NCBI GenBank assembly: GCA_001599715.1
Contig: BCHU01000008.1
Location: forward strand, 124,001-188,000
Direction: 5' to 3'
Length of the DNA stretch: 64,000 nucleotides
DNA from: Phaeotremella fagi
Taxonomy: Eukaryota > Basidiomycota > Tremellomycetes > Tremellales > Phaeotremellaceae
Below are positions 9,575 through 20,375 of this stretch, one piece after another (position 1 is the first letter of the stretch; every line of letters begins with the position of its first letter). The translations under genes were made by a program, and so were the position numbers. The notes beneath the pieces were generated by a model that searched no databases, was not told the origin of the DNA, and worked only from the letters and a program-made list of their open reading frames with translations.

Positions 9575-12500
9575 ATGCCACCTCAACCTCGAGTCACAGC
9601 TTCAAAGGCTCAACTCGACATCGAGAAAGCTCCCTTGATCGAAACAGATTCAGAACCAACAGGGTTGAAAGATCATCCCCTCCCTCAACGTCGATACACC
9701 AAACTAGTCATCTACGCATTCGCCGCAATCATCTACCTATCATTCATCTCATTATCAAAAACAGGCTTCGAATTCCCATTCCCTAAACCCACTCCAACTC
9801 CCGAACCAGATTTCATTACAGAAGGTATCAAACAATGTAAAATCATTTCCAGACCACCACCCCATCCAACCCATTACACCTCCAAACGAACCCTCAGTGA
9901 TCGATTCGATGAGTCCACCAAACCAGTATACCTCAAAAACGCAACTCTATGGACAGGCGAGAAAGACGGTGAAGAGATTTTGAAGGGGGTAGGAATTTGG
10001 TTGGACGGTGGTGTCATTCGCAAAATCGGTTCTGAAGATGAGATGAGTGTGTTCAAGAAAAGCACGGTTGATTACGAAGAAATCGAACTTGAGGGCGCTT
10101 GGGTTACACCTGGTATCGTTGATTTACATTCTCATTTGGCTTTGGACTCAGCCCCTGGACTCCGTGGTGCTGATGATACCAATTCATTGAAATCTGCGGT
10201 TTTACCTTGGTTACGTTCATTGGATGGATTCAACACTCATGATCTGTAAGTTTCTAACAATCGTAGTAGTAAAAATTGGTGATTGATTTCAACCAGTGCC
10301 TTCAACCTCTCAATTTCAGGAGGTATCACCACTTTCCTAGCCCTCCCAGGATCAGCTGGTAACATCGGTGGACAAGCTTTTGTTTTCAAACCACGTTGGA
10401 CGAAAGAGAACACCCCGCAGAGTATGCAGGTTGAATCTCCCTTCGTGATTTCTACCGATAAAAACGGGACTGGATCTTGGGAACGTACACATTCTTGGAG
10501 ACATGTTAAACATGCTTGCGGAGAGAATCCTGCTAGAGTTTATGGTAATACAAGAATGGATTCGGCTTATGATTTCAGAAGAGCTTATACTGAAGGCAAG
10601 AAACTTAAAGATGAACAAGTGAGTATGGAATTGACGAAATTGAATATGTACTAATGGGCTTCAGGATCGATGGTGTGAATCACCTAAAACTCAAACGACC
10701 CCTTTCCCAACTTCTCTCGAATGGGAAGTTCTCTCAGACGTTATCAGAGGTCACGTCAAAGTCAATATCCATTGTTACGAAACCACCGACCTAAACGCCT
10801 TGGTCAGAATCTCCAATGAATTCCAATTCCCAATCGCAGCTTTCCATCACGCTCACGAAACTTATCTCGTTCCTGACTTGCTCAAACAAGCTTGGGGACC
10901 TAATCCACCAGCAGTAGCTATTTTCGCTACCAACGCTCGATACAAGAGAGAAGCTTATCGCGGTTCTGAATTCGCTCCCAAAATCCTCTCAGACGCTGGT
11001 TTAGACGTCATCATGAAATCCGATCATCCAGTTTTGGATTCACGTTATTTGGTATACGAAGCCGCTCAAGCTCATCATTATGGGTTAGAATGGAATAAAG
11101 CTCTATCAAGTGTTACGACGAAATCGGCTAAAGCTATGGGAATGGATCATAGATTAGGATACGTTCGACCAGGATACGACGCCGATATAGTCGTCTGGGA
11201 TTCCTTCCCTTTGACATTAGGTGCGACACCCAAACAAACTTATATCGATGGGATACCGCAAATCATCAAACCTCACGTCCATGAAAAACCAGAGGAAGCA
11301 CAACAAATAAGTCCTGCTGGGGAATACGAAGAAGGTGCCCAAGAAGCTATTCAAAGTAGAGGAGATCCCGATCTTTGGCCCAAGAAATCCGCCAAAAATG
11401 TTATCTTCCAAGGTGTCAATGCGTTGTATCACGATTATGCTATTCGATTAGCCGAATCGTCTTTTGGTGGTGAATTCGATGTTAAGAATCTTGGTGGAAA
11501 GGGAGTCGTCGTGGTTCAAGATGGTGAAATCACTTGTGTAGGACGAGATTGCGCCGTTAATAATGATCTTGATTTTGAGATTGTGGATTTGAAAGGTGGT
11601 TCAATCGCTCCTGGACTTACTACCGTTGGAAGTTATCTCGGTTTGATGGAGATTCGACAAGAGAAATCTACTTGGGATGGGGTAAGTGGATGACTCCTTG
11701 AGTGCAAGTATCAACTTACAAGTGATATAGGCCGCATACGACCCACTTTCAGGTGCTGCGGATCTTATCGATGGTCTTTTAGTCCATGCCGCTGATGGGG
11801 TATCGTTTGGTGGAAAAGATGAACTCCTAGCGTACAGAGCTGGAGTAACTTCAATAATCTCATTCCCAATCTCCTCCTCCTTCATTTCCGGAATTTCAAC
11901 GAAAATCTCCTCAGGCGCCCATCATCCCTTGGAATCCAACGCCATCCTCTCCCGTAAAGGGGCATTACATATTGACATGGATGGAAATTCCAAGATCTCA
12001 ACATCGACCAAGATCGCTGTTCTTCGTCGTTTGCTTAAAGGTGAATTTGGGAAGAACGAGATTGGAAAGACTTTTAAGGAGGTTACGAGTGGTGCTTTGA
12101 CTTTGGTTATTGGGGTTCAGAAAGCTGATATCATGGCTGCTTTGATCAATCTCAAGGAGGAAGTTGCGCCAAACGCTAAGTTCACTTTCCTGGGTGCACA
12201 GGAATCATGGATCGTGAGTAAAACCTCTGTGTGATATCAGTCCACAACATACTGAACAGACACCAGATTGCCGACTCCCTAGCCAACTCGTCCATCGGCG
12301 TCATCGTCCCCGCCAGATCCTACCCAGCAGACTGGGATTCACATCGAATCCTCCCAGGCCCTCCACTCTCAGAGCACAACCTGGCCTCCTACCTCCTAAC
12401 CTCTGGAGTGAAAGTTGGACTAAGTATCGACGAAGAATGGCAAGCAAGAAATACACGATATGACGCGGCTTGGGTCTACGCTTCAGCGCCACTTGGAAGT

Positions 12501-12683
12501 ATTTCTAAGAAGGAGGCGTTGGAGTTGGTCAGTACTGGTTTGGATGGTTTGTTGGGATTCGGTGTAGGGATTGAAGGGACGGGTAAGGAAGGGTGGGTCG
12601 CTCATGAAGGTGATTTGTTTGGGTTTGAGGGAGTGGTTAGAGCTGTTAGAGGTGCTGGTTGTTCCAAAGTGGATTTGATTTAG
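9575..12683 (+). CDS. Membrane-anchored amidohydrolase, carbohydrate esterase family 9 type
   Basis: A protein of roughly 960 residues with four introns (ending near 10245, 10618, 11682 and 12213). The N-terminus has about 45 cytoplasmic residues, then one hydrophobic segment (LVIYAFAAIIYLSFISLS) fitting a type II signal anchor. The ectodomain opens with the amidohydrolase pattern: a beta-sandwich strand set, VTPGIVDLHSHLAL (metal-binding HxH), then NIHCYE, FHHAHE and SDHPV (the Asp expected as catalytic base). This matches the CE9/N-acetylglucosamine-6-phosphate deacetylase-like group of fungal proteins. The second half repeats the amidohydrolase N-terminal pattern (GSIAPGLTTVGSYLGL) but with the HxH replaced, so it looks like a non-catalytic duplicate. 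The true substrate is unknown; an acetylated sugar or other amide is inferred from family only. It is divergent from DAD1. Confidence 0.8.
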
Positions 12684-12969
12684 ATTATCAACATACAGTA
12701 AATGATTGAAACGTAAAAGAATAAGGTAGAGATTGAAATATAAAAAAGATCAAGAACGTGATGAAATGAAATGAAGATTGAAATGTTAGGAGGACTGATT
12801 TGATAAATACGTACAGTAAATCAAGGAAATGGCTATTGAGTTGTGCAAATGGAGACTGATTTCTCAATGGTGCCCTCAGGTATAATGCATTTATTTCCTT
12901 TACTCTCCACGTAGCATTACCATAACTGAAAAAAATCTCCTTCCAAACTCAGAAACCATCCTCGACCTC

Positions 12970-13579
12970 CTAGAGCTCCTCTTCTGACGTCTCATCTTTA
13001 ATTTCAGTATTAAGCATCCACCCAGCGTAAAAATCACTGCCGCTGCAAAAATCTTTACGCGTGAATACGGTCTCCTTTCCATCAACATCAACAGTGACTG
13101 AAGGTTGTAGGGACCAAATATTTAGTTTTCGGAGTTTATTAGCGACACCAATCATCCTTTTTCGTTCTGAAACACAATATTCTGAGTGGTCGCAAGCATC
13201 GATTTTTTTGTAATCTTGATCGACGGTGTATATGAACCATGGACTGTTGTTTTCGGGGTCGTAGACTGTGAGAGGGTTGTAATTACCAGATTTAACTTGT
13301 TTATCGATTTCGAAGAAACTTTTGACCTGAGTCCATGGTTGACGTATATTTGGGGCGCTGAGAAAACCGTCTTCATTGATAGGTAGTCCAGAATATGTGG
13401 TCAAACCCTTTACTCTTGTATTGATCCCATACATCATCATTCTTATAGACATGTTTCATGATGAAGCGATTCTCATCGTTACTGTCTGCTACGAATGAGG
13501 TGGTGATGGTTAAACCTTTCAAGGAGTCTGTGACGTTCTTGAGAGGAGTGGCGTTGTTGACTGAAGTGGCGGTTGACAT
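12970..13579 (-). CDS. PW[LF] family protein, copy 1 (weak splice or frameshift)
   Basis: First of four tandem paralogues on the minus strand. Two frames must be joined: 13579-13414 (MSTATSVNN ... KNDDVWDQYK) and 13370-12970 (NGFLSAPNI to the stop). The only join I found is a 43-base intron with a GTAAAG donor, a poor acceptor and phase 1. It gives 188 residues, which fits the family's 181-196. The alternative is a one-base frameshift. Shared family features are the N-terminal YKNDDVW segment, the central block VYDPENNSPWFIYTV, and a C-terminal Trp (AGWMLN). No signal peptide, membrane segment or catalytic motif is visible. I do not recognise the family. Confidence 0.55.
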
Positions 13580-14107
13580 GCTAAAGAAATTTGGGTTGAT
13601 GAGTAGTGATCATAGGTGTTGGGACAGGTTCAAGTACTTACATGTTTGTGCGTTTGTTTGTTGTATGATCAGAAGAATAAGTGTTTGGTTTCCAAGTGAA
13701 AAAACTTTAGTGGGTGGCAAAAGTTGAAGTAAAAGAGAGAAAGAGGGGAAGAGGATTGAGAGTCTTTGATCTCTTTTCGTCGCCTTCTCAATTTCTCGAA
13801 AAGATATCAAAGGTGCGATGATCCATTCTGCTTCATTTCCGATAATTTCAATTTTGACCTTTCGGAAAATAGAGAAAAATGTATGAATGCAGTGAAAGGA
13901 GGTTGGCATAAGATGATGTAGACAGAGAAAGAAAAATCGAAAGTGTACTACTTCAATGCACTCGTTCAGTCTCAAATTCATATTTCCTAATAACATCCAA
14001 CTACAGAACCACAAAATTCATACCAAAGATACACTCTACGAAAGAAATATCCTGATCCTTTCAAAATAAATGATGACCTAATTTAAAACCGATTAAATGA
14101 AATTGGA
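13580..14107. other. Intergenic spacer between paralogues
   Basis: The spacer holds the promoter of the gene starting at 13579. A 134-codon minus-strand frame (13610-14014) is hydrophobic but begins in the 3' flank of the next gene, lacks family similarity and has no supporting intron pattern, so it is not called. Confidence 0.45.
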
Positions 14108-14698
14108 CTAATACCTCGGTTCCTCCTCATCGGGAATGGAGGGGTCTACCATCCAAGCAGAATCTTCCATACTTTCGACAGACGCGGCTGAAATAACGAT
14201 ATTTCTTCCATCCAAACAGCAATGATCGGTAGCACTTTTCTTAGGGAAGTTTCTGCGAAGTTGAGCTCTGATTGTATGAGTTGAAACAGCGAAATTCTTC
14301 AAATTCGTGATACTAACCCTATTAGAAGGTTCCATCCGTTGAAAGGTACGAATATCGTATTCGTCTGTTTCTTCCAAAGTGAACATGAGCCAAGGGTCCT
14401 TATTGTTTGGATTATTAACAAAAATATCGTCTTGAATTCCTGATTTGAACCTTTCTTCCGCTTCTAAGAAACTCTGAAAAACAGAATGTGAGATTGTGGC
14501 AGTGATTTGAGCACCATTGGCTTGATATTGTGCCACGGATTGATTACCTGAGCGATTCAACCACATATCGTCGTTTTTATACAGTCGACGAAAAATGTAA
14601 CCTTCGGATTCTTTTTTATCGGCTCGTTTAAGGATTATCACTTTGCCGACCAACGATCGGTTGATGTTGGTCATGGATGATCCGACTGTGCTGGACAT
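14108..14698 (-). CDS. PW[LF] family protein, copy 2
   Basis: An intronless frame of 196 residues from ATG 14698. It shares with its neighbours an N-terminal half with YKNDDMW followed by GNQS, the central block VNNPNNKDPWLMFTL, a stretch of alternating polar and aliphatic residues, a Cys pair (DHCCLDG) and a C-terminal SAWMVDP segment before an acidic end. Sequence identity to the neighbours is low outside the central block, so the family is evolving fast. No localisation signal can be seen. Function unknown. Confidence 0.7.
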   Translation of the reverse strand: MSSTVGSSMTNINRSLVGKVIILKRADKKESEGYIFRRLYKNDDMWLNRSGNQSVAQYQANGAQITATISHSVFQSFLEAEERFKSGIQDDIFVNNPNNKDPWLMFTLEETDEYDIRTFQRMEPSNRVSITNLKNFAVSTHTIRAQLRRNFPKKSATDHCCLDGRNIVISAASVESMEDSAWMVDPSIPDEEEPRY

Positions 14699-15164
14699 TT
14701 TTGTTTGTACTGTAGATGATAAACCATTATTTTATTGCACTGGGGATTGGATGCCTACTCGCCTTCCCGATTGACTTCTGGTGACAATGTGAAAAGTCAG
14801 TGATAAGAAGTCCTAAGATAAAAAAGACTAAAAACCTCAAGAATTCCCCTCCCTCTTCCCCTCTCTGAGAAGGCTCGACGGGGAGTGTGCCTGGACTCCA
14901 AGATCATGGTTGATATGTGTACAAACTTGTATCACCAAACGTGGCGAGCGATTCTTCCCCGATAATGAGCTCTGTCGAAGCAAGAATGAAACTTTGATCC
15001 GAACAACTTAACTGCCTGTTACTTCAGAAATCACTCTCTGATAAATGCTCCTTTAACTAGCACACTCATACATGACAATCAATTACTAATATCAACTCCT
15101 TTCAAATTCCGTTCCTACCTCCTCTCAAGCCCTTCACCTTTCTTCATTTTGGGAGACACTCCAT
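14699..15164. other. Intergenic spacer between paralogues
   Basis: Promoter of the 14698 gene and 3' flank of the 15746 gene. There are CT-rich patches near 14840-14870 and 15115-15135, and nothing else to report. Confidence 0.5.
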
Positions 15165-15201
15165 TTACTCCTCATCCTCATCATTACCCTCATCATTACC
15201 C

Positions 15202-15233
<32 letters not shown>

Positions 15234-15746
15234 TTCACCTGCGAGAACAATATTGTCGATTGAAGGGATCTTAGAACACCATGAAGGGTCGAATCTGGAT
15301 CTGAGTAGGTCGAAGTCGTAGGTTTGAGCTATACTTTCGGGTGCGATGAAGCCTGGCTTGGGATTATCCTTGACTGAGTAAAGCTTGTAGATCAACCAAG
15401 GTTCTTCGGAGTCGGTTTCCGGATCTTTGACTTCTACTTGGAGTTGATCGTTTTTGTCGCTCAAGTGTTGGAGCTTCTCCATCATCTCGAACAAGCCTTT
15501 GCCTTCTGCGGCTATTTGGTTGATTGTGCGGTTTTGTTTACTGGATTCAAAGTGACTGTCTTGACCACCAGTAATTCTGACGTGATAATCACCAATAAAA
15601 TCGTATTGGATGATCCAGTTGTCGTAATCGTTCTTTGAAGGGTCGGATTGGTTGATCTGAGAGGGTCTGAACAGATGAACCCTGCGGCCTTTGAGGGAGT
15701 CTTTGTTGGCAGAAACGCCCTTGGTGGTGAAGAATGCTGTTAACAT
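15165..15746 (-). CDS. PW[LF] family protein, copy 3, with Asp/Glu tail
   Basis: An intronless frame of 193 residues. The family block is VKDPETDSEEPWLIYKL near residue 115. The N-terminal half has a Trp/Tyr-rich strand (DNWIIQYDF). It differs from its relatives in ending with a run of ten Asp followed by Glu/Gly/Asn/Asp repeats. This tail is encoded by a GAT/GAG microsatellite (about 15171-15236 on the plus strand as CAT repeats), which probably varies in length between strains. The tail may replace the C-terminal Trp segment present in copies 1 and 2. Function unknown. Confidence 0.7.
15171..15236. repeat. CAT/ATC trinucleotide microsatellite within the copy 3 coding region
   Basis: Trinucleotide repeats (CAT on the plus strand, with CATTACCCT interruptions) encode the Asp-rich C-terminus of the gene at 15165-15746. 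In-frame repeats such as this change length by slippage without breaking the frame. Confidence 0.85.
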
Positions 15747-16620
15747 GCTTCAATATATGTTAGTGAGATTCGATACAAAAATAGCCAATGAAAGTCTATA
15801 CTAACCTTGTGTAAGTCTTTGATGTGTAGGAATTGATAAGATAACGTAACTCTTGACCAGGTGGCAAAAATTGGAGTGGGGAGAAGAAAAACGAGAACCC
15901 GAGTCGCAATTGATTATTTACCTGATCTTTCCCTGCACTTCTTAAGCACGTCTTAGGAAGGCTCTGAAAGGATCAGTCATGACGTTTTTTCCTTCGGACT
16001 TTTATTATTTTCGAATTTCCCGATGATATGCAACAATCAATAGCTTTTGAAATAACACAAGTCTTCGAAATCAGGATTCAAAGGAAATTGCCACTTTACG
16101 TTCTTTTCTACGAAGTAGTCATCTCTCAATGCGCTGCGTCATCAGTCGCTCAATGTCGTTATCACGCGTCACGCATGAATGATTTACTGATGAGAAACAT
16201 GAGAGAAGTGGGGTTTTCAAATTAGGAGCTTTTCTTTGTTGTTTGGTGGGAATGTTACCGCATGCTCTTAGTGAGGTTAGATTTCAGTCAGCACTCATGC
16301 TGGCACAGGTCTGCCTCACGTTTTGAAAGTATAATGTATGTACTGTATGAATGCAAACTTGTGCAATTTCATGCTCTTGAAACCTAGACTATTGATTGGT
16401 CGAAATTTATTTGGTACTTTTCTATTACCTTTCCAGTACGCATCACTCAGTTCATCTCTCAAACACTACAGATAAGCTATTAACTACCAAATTCAACACT
16501 ACACAAACCGAAATTACCAAACCCTTCCATCATACGATTCATTCATGATCGTCTCGCCTTCGCCAACTACTCAGCTGCAGCCTCCCTTCACTACCTTCCT
16601 ACCCATTCCCACATAACTTC
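15747..16620. other. Intergenic, 0.87 kb
   Basis: The right half is the 3' flank of the gene ending at 16621 and the left half the promoter of the gene starting at 15746. A 65-codon plus-strand frame (16028-16225) has no motif or conserved start context. No gene is called. Confidence 0.45.
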
Positions 16621-17166
16621 TCAAGCTGTAGGATCAGGTTCGGTTTGGTCTTTGAAGACTCTTGAATTGAGATTGACAATACGAGTGTTGTTGAAGTCGA
16701 AACAGGTGATTTGAGCGGTAGCTTCGGTATTACCATTCTTCTTCTCTTGGATAAGATACTCATACGCTGTTACAACACTTCTAACGGAATCGACGTGATA
16801 GGTGCGACTTTCTTGTTGAGCGATCTGATCTGAGTCTATGATTCTGCTTTCGAGCTTGTAAACAAGCCAGGGTTCTTCGGTGATTGGGTTGTTGACTGTG
16901 ATTGAGGCTGAATTACCGTTCTCAGCCTCGCTGAAGATCTTACACCAACCACTCAATCTAGCGTTTTCCTCCCCCATACTCATTTTTTCACCTGGCTCCT
17001 TATATGTTTGATTACCGAATTGAACAAAAAAGTGTTTATCATCTCTAAAGACGGCGCAGTCGATGAAGGATTTTTTATCGTCTGATTCGCCAACTCTGTA
17101 TACCTTGAAGAGATGATTTGATAAAGGAATCTTTGAATTACCAGAAGTAGAGAGTAGGGAAGACAT
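16621..17166 (-). CDS. PW[LF] family protein, copy 4
   Basis: An intronless frame of 181 residues beginning MSSLLSTSGNSKIPL. It has the family layout: an N-terminal half with VFRDDKHFFVQFGNQ (compare YKNDDMW...GNQ in copy 2), the block VNNPITEEPWLVYKL near residue 100, then TYHVDSVRSV aligned with TYDFDLLRSR of copy 3. It has no Asp tail and no C-terminal SAWMV segment. Four genes of this type lie head-to-tail within 4.2 kb, which points to tandem duplication followed by strong divergence. Function unknown. Confidence 0.7.
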   Translation of the reverse strand: MSSLLSTSGNSKIPLSNHLFKVYRVGESDDKKSFIDCAVFRDDKHFFVQFGNQTYKEPGEKMSMGEENARLSGWCKIFSEAENGNSASITVNNPITEEPWLVYKLESRIIDSDQIAQQESRTYHVDSVRSVVTAYEYLIQEKKNGNTEATAQITCFDFNNTRIVNLNSRVFKDQTEPDPTA

Positions 17167-18111
17167 TTGTTAAGACGATTGAGACTAACGATTTTAACTA
17201 AGAAAAATTTAAAAAACAAAAGTTGAATGTTGGGGGGAAAAGAAAAAAAAAAGAAAATCAATTGCATTTAACCCCCAAATCAGTGGTCTTCCAAAAATAA
17301 AACCAAGGAGTGAAAGGATAACTTTTTTTTTGGTTATAATGAAAAGAAGATGTGTTGTGGCAGTGTAATGAATCAGGAAAATGTGTTTGATTTAATTTAT
17401 GTATTGGAGTCATGATGGAAGGAAAGAAGGAGCAAATTACAGTACTGGCGAGTACAGTATGATGATGGAGCTTTCTAGAATCTTTCCTACACTAATTCAC
17501 CGATCGAGTCTTCCAAATGATAATTTACAAGTATTTCACAGACGATGTTGAGACGACTGTCATGCAGTATGATAGATTGATTTGTCCACTCCTGGTTCGT
17601 GCAGGAAGTTCAAAACGTTCCAAACCTTTAATTCTACGAAACGAATGATTTGCATGTATATCAAAGTACTCGTACGTCAGAAACATCAATCGAGATTGTC
17701 CATTTTCGTCCCATGGTCACCGTCACCACCCTATCACTCTCAAACTACAAACCCCACTCACTCCACCAATCTAAGATTATAAACATACTTTCATTTATTA
17801 AACAAAAAAAGAAAGTAATAGAAACAAAAAAAAGAGAACAAAACACTGAGAAAATGTCCACAAAGAAAGAGAAGAAACATATGTACAGTATATACGAGTT
17901 TAACTGTAATGTCCGAAACGTAACGATACTATGTATACTTGTATCCTACGTATTGATTTTTCGTAAAGATCCATTCCGTTCTTCGTACTTTTCGGTTTGG
18001 ATTATCATTCGTTGATAATTATTAGAGGTGAGGTGGAGGGGATGATAATGACAATGCAATGAGACAAATTCTAATGACAGAGAAAAAGGGAAAAACAAAA
18101 TGTCCATGTTA
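17167..18111. other. Intergenic, 0.95 kb
   Basis: AT-rich with T and A homopolymers near 17245 and 17325. Plus-strand frames at 17582-18015 overlap one another and lack motifs. The interval holds the promoter of the gene starting at 17166 and the 3' flank of the glyoxal oxidase. Confidence 0.45.
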
Positions 18112-20375
18112 TTATATTAGGAAAGCGAATAAAGAACCTAACGTTATTAACGTCAATGAGATGGATGAGATTGGTGATAGAGATACGGCTGATGATTTAG
18201 CTCCACTTGCACCGGTTGATGAAGCACCTGTCGAAGATGTTGTTGAAGTGATGACAGCTTTGACTTGTGATGATGGGAGTGCAGGGTTCGCGGCTGTAGT
18301 CTGAGTTTCTATTTTACCTGAACCGACCATTACGAACTGGAGTATGGTCAGTGTCGGTTGTTATGGTTTTAGATATTACTTACCTCTCCCTCGGATGGGA
18401 CTCCATGGGTGACAACGAAGAAAATCGCTGGTCCAGGTTGGAACAATGTTGGACCTGGAGTTCCTGGAAGTTGTGAAACGTGTAAAGTCGAGTTTCCAGT
18501 GTTCATATCTATCGTGTAGGTAGATGCTAATTCTAGATAACGTCCACCGAATGAGATAGCGTGGGTGTGGAACTGGCGTATGGTTAGTACATAAAAACAG
18601 TTGGAAATGAAAACAACTCACTCCACCACGAATGATGACTACCTTGGTAGCAGCGACGTCAGCCTCGTTAGTGACACCAGGTAGAACTAGATCGAATCCT
18701 GCACCACCGTACGATAACTTTGTAGGACGTCCAGTATAAGTAGGACGAGTTTTGGAGTAATACCAAGGGAACCATCTTTCGACAGAGGTTTTACTTCCCC
18801 ATTGAGTAGAAGTGAAATCTTTGTTTGGATTAGAACCGGAGATCATGATACTACCATCAGTTAAAAGGATAGCTGTTGAATGATACATTCTTTCGTTGGT
18901 GGTTGCAGTTAAACCAGTTCTGTTCCATCTAGTTCCAGCTGGTGCTGAGGCGTTGTAGATAGCTGGCATGTAAATTGGTGCTTGACCGTATGATTGACCT
19001 GTTGAATAACCGTCATCTCCGTATCCAGCTGTTCCCATCGCTACACCGTTACCCATCCAGAAAGTTCCATCTGGTAGCATGACGAATTCACCCATACTTC
19101 TACCTTCGAACATGTAATCATCAGTGACATAGGTAGGGTTGGCCGTGTCGGGACTTATCCTGACACAGGTGTTATCAGCAGCGACGGCGGTAACGTTGTA
19201 TCCTGGACCACCGTCATTACCCCATTGAGTAGTAGCGGAACCACCACAGAAGAGTAGAGTGACTTGGTAGTTGTTGGCCGGAGTAAGAGGTAACATGGCA
19301 GTAGCAGCTGAACCAGGATAAACACGAGTTGAGAAAGGCATATCTGGTAAACTAGTCGATTCTTGTGAAGTGATGTTGTAGAGTATAGAAAGTCTTGAAG
19401 CCTGCATGAAAAGAAGACCAGATGGAAGAAGCCAAGTTAAAGGATAAAGATTAACTGGTAAAGCGTCTGTTAGGAATTGTAAATCGACAGCACCTTCAGC
19501 TCTCGGTGGCCAGAATTCATAGGTTGGATTATCTTGAGCTGCTGTGTTGACATAACCACCGTTTTTGTCTCCACCGATGACGATGACTGAACCGTCGGCG
19601 AGTGATTCGACCATTGGATACCATCTTCGACCTGTCATTTGGAGCCATCCACCGGTATCACTGGCTGTAGAGTAGGATTGACTGCCTTGGATCCATTGAC
19701 ATGATTGATCGTCACAGGGGTTGATTAATCTGATAGCGGTTCCACCGTCGTTATCGCTGTATGCACCAGCGGAAGTAGTGGCGACACCGTTGGTGGTAAC
19801 AGCTATAGGATGTTAGTCGGGTTGTGTTGGTTGTGCTGAGATATAGGCTTACGTTGATTTCCACCAAACACTATCCAAGTTCCGTTACCTAGAACCGCTC
19901 CGCCAGCACAAAAAGTGTTTGAATAAACGTCCATCGTTCGGTCTAAGAACGTCAGAATCAGACATTCAAAAACTTAAAGATCGACTCACAAGTGTTATTG
20001 TTGACATCGTATTCAACAGCCCAAGCAGGATGAGTACCATATTTACCTTTAATGGTAACAGGGTTATTCTCCGTTTTATCCAATATATAAACTTTATTCT
20101 TGGTACCCAAAAACATCTAAAAAAGAGATCAATCAACAACCAACCACAAAAGAGAGAGATCGACTAACCATCTGAGCACTGATACCAGCATCACCGACCA
20201 TTTCATAACCCAAAATCTGAACACTACCACTTTGATCTCTTCTCATTGCAGACCATGTTTTCGTTAACGAGGTATCTGGACTTCTGTTGGTTATGTCATT
20301 TTCGACTGGCGATGGGATGGCGGAAATCAGAGGAAGGAGGGCGAGGAGGTGAGTGAATGAAAATAGTTTTGTCAT
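18112..20375 (-). CDS. GPI-anchored copper-radical oxidase (glyoxal oxidase, AA5_1)
   Basis: An extracellular copper-radical oxidase that would oxidise aldehydes such as glyoxal with release of hydrogen peroxide. The signal peptide is MTKLFSFTHLLALLPLISA. The family motifs appear in order: MDVYSNTFCAGG (Cys of the Cys-Tyr cofactor), WLQMTGRRWYP (axial or cross-linked Tyr), ERMYHST (Tyr-His copper ligands), SGSNPN, and after the penultimate intron FHTHAISF (second His ligand). So all expected active-site residues are present. The C-terminus is a Ser/Thr/Ala-rich stretch ending in a hydrophobic segment (ISLTLITLGSLFAFLI), a typical GPI-attachment tail. There are at least five short introns, and the protein is about 650-660 residues. 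Peroxide production at the cell surface is inferred from the family. Confidence 0.9.

Noticed and set aside
17582..18304. Several overlapping plus-strand ORFs before and over the glyoxal oxidase 3' end
   Set aside because: They overlap each other and the antisense of a well-supported exon, with no motifs.
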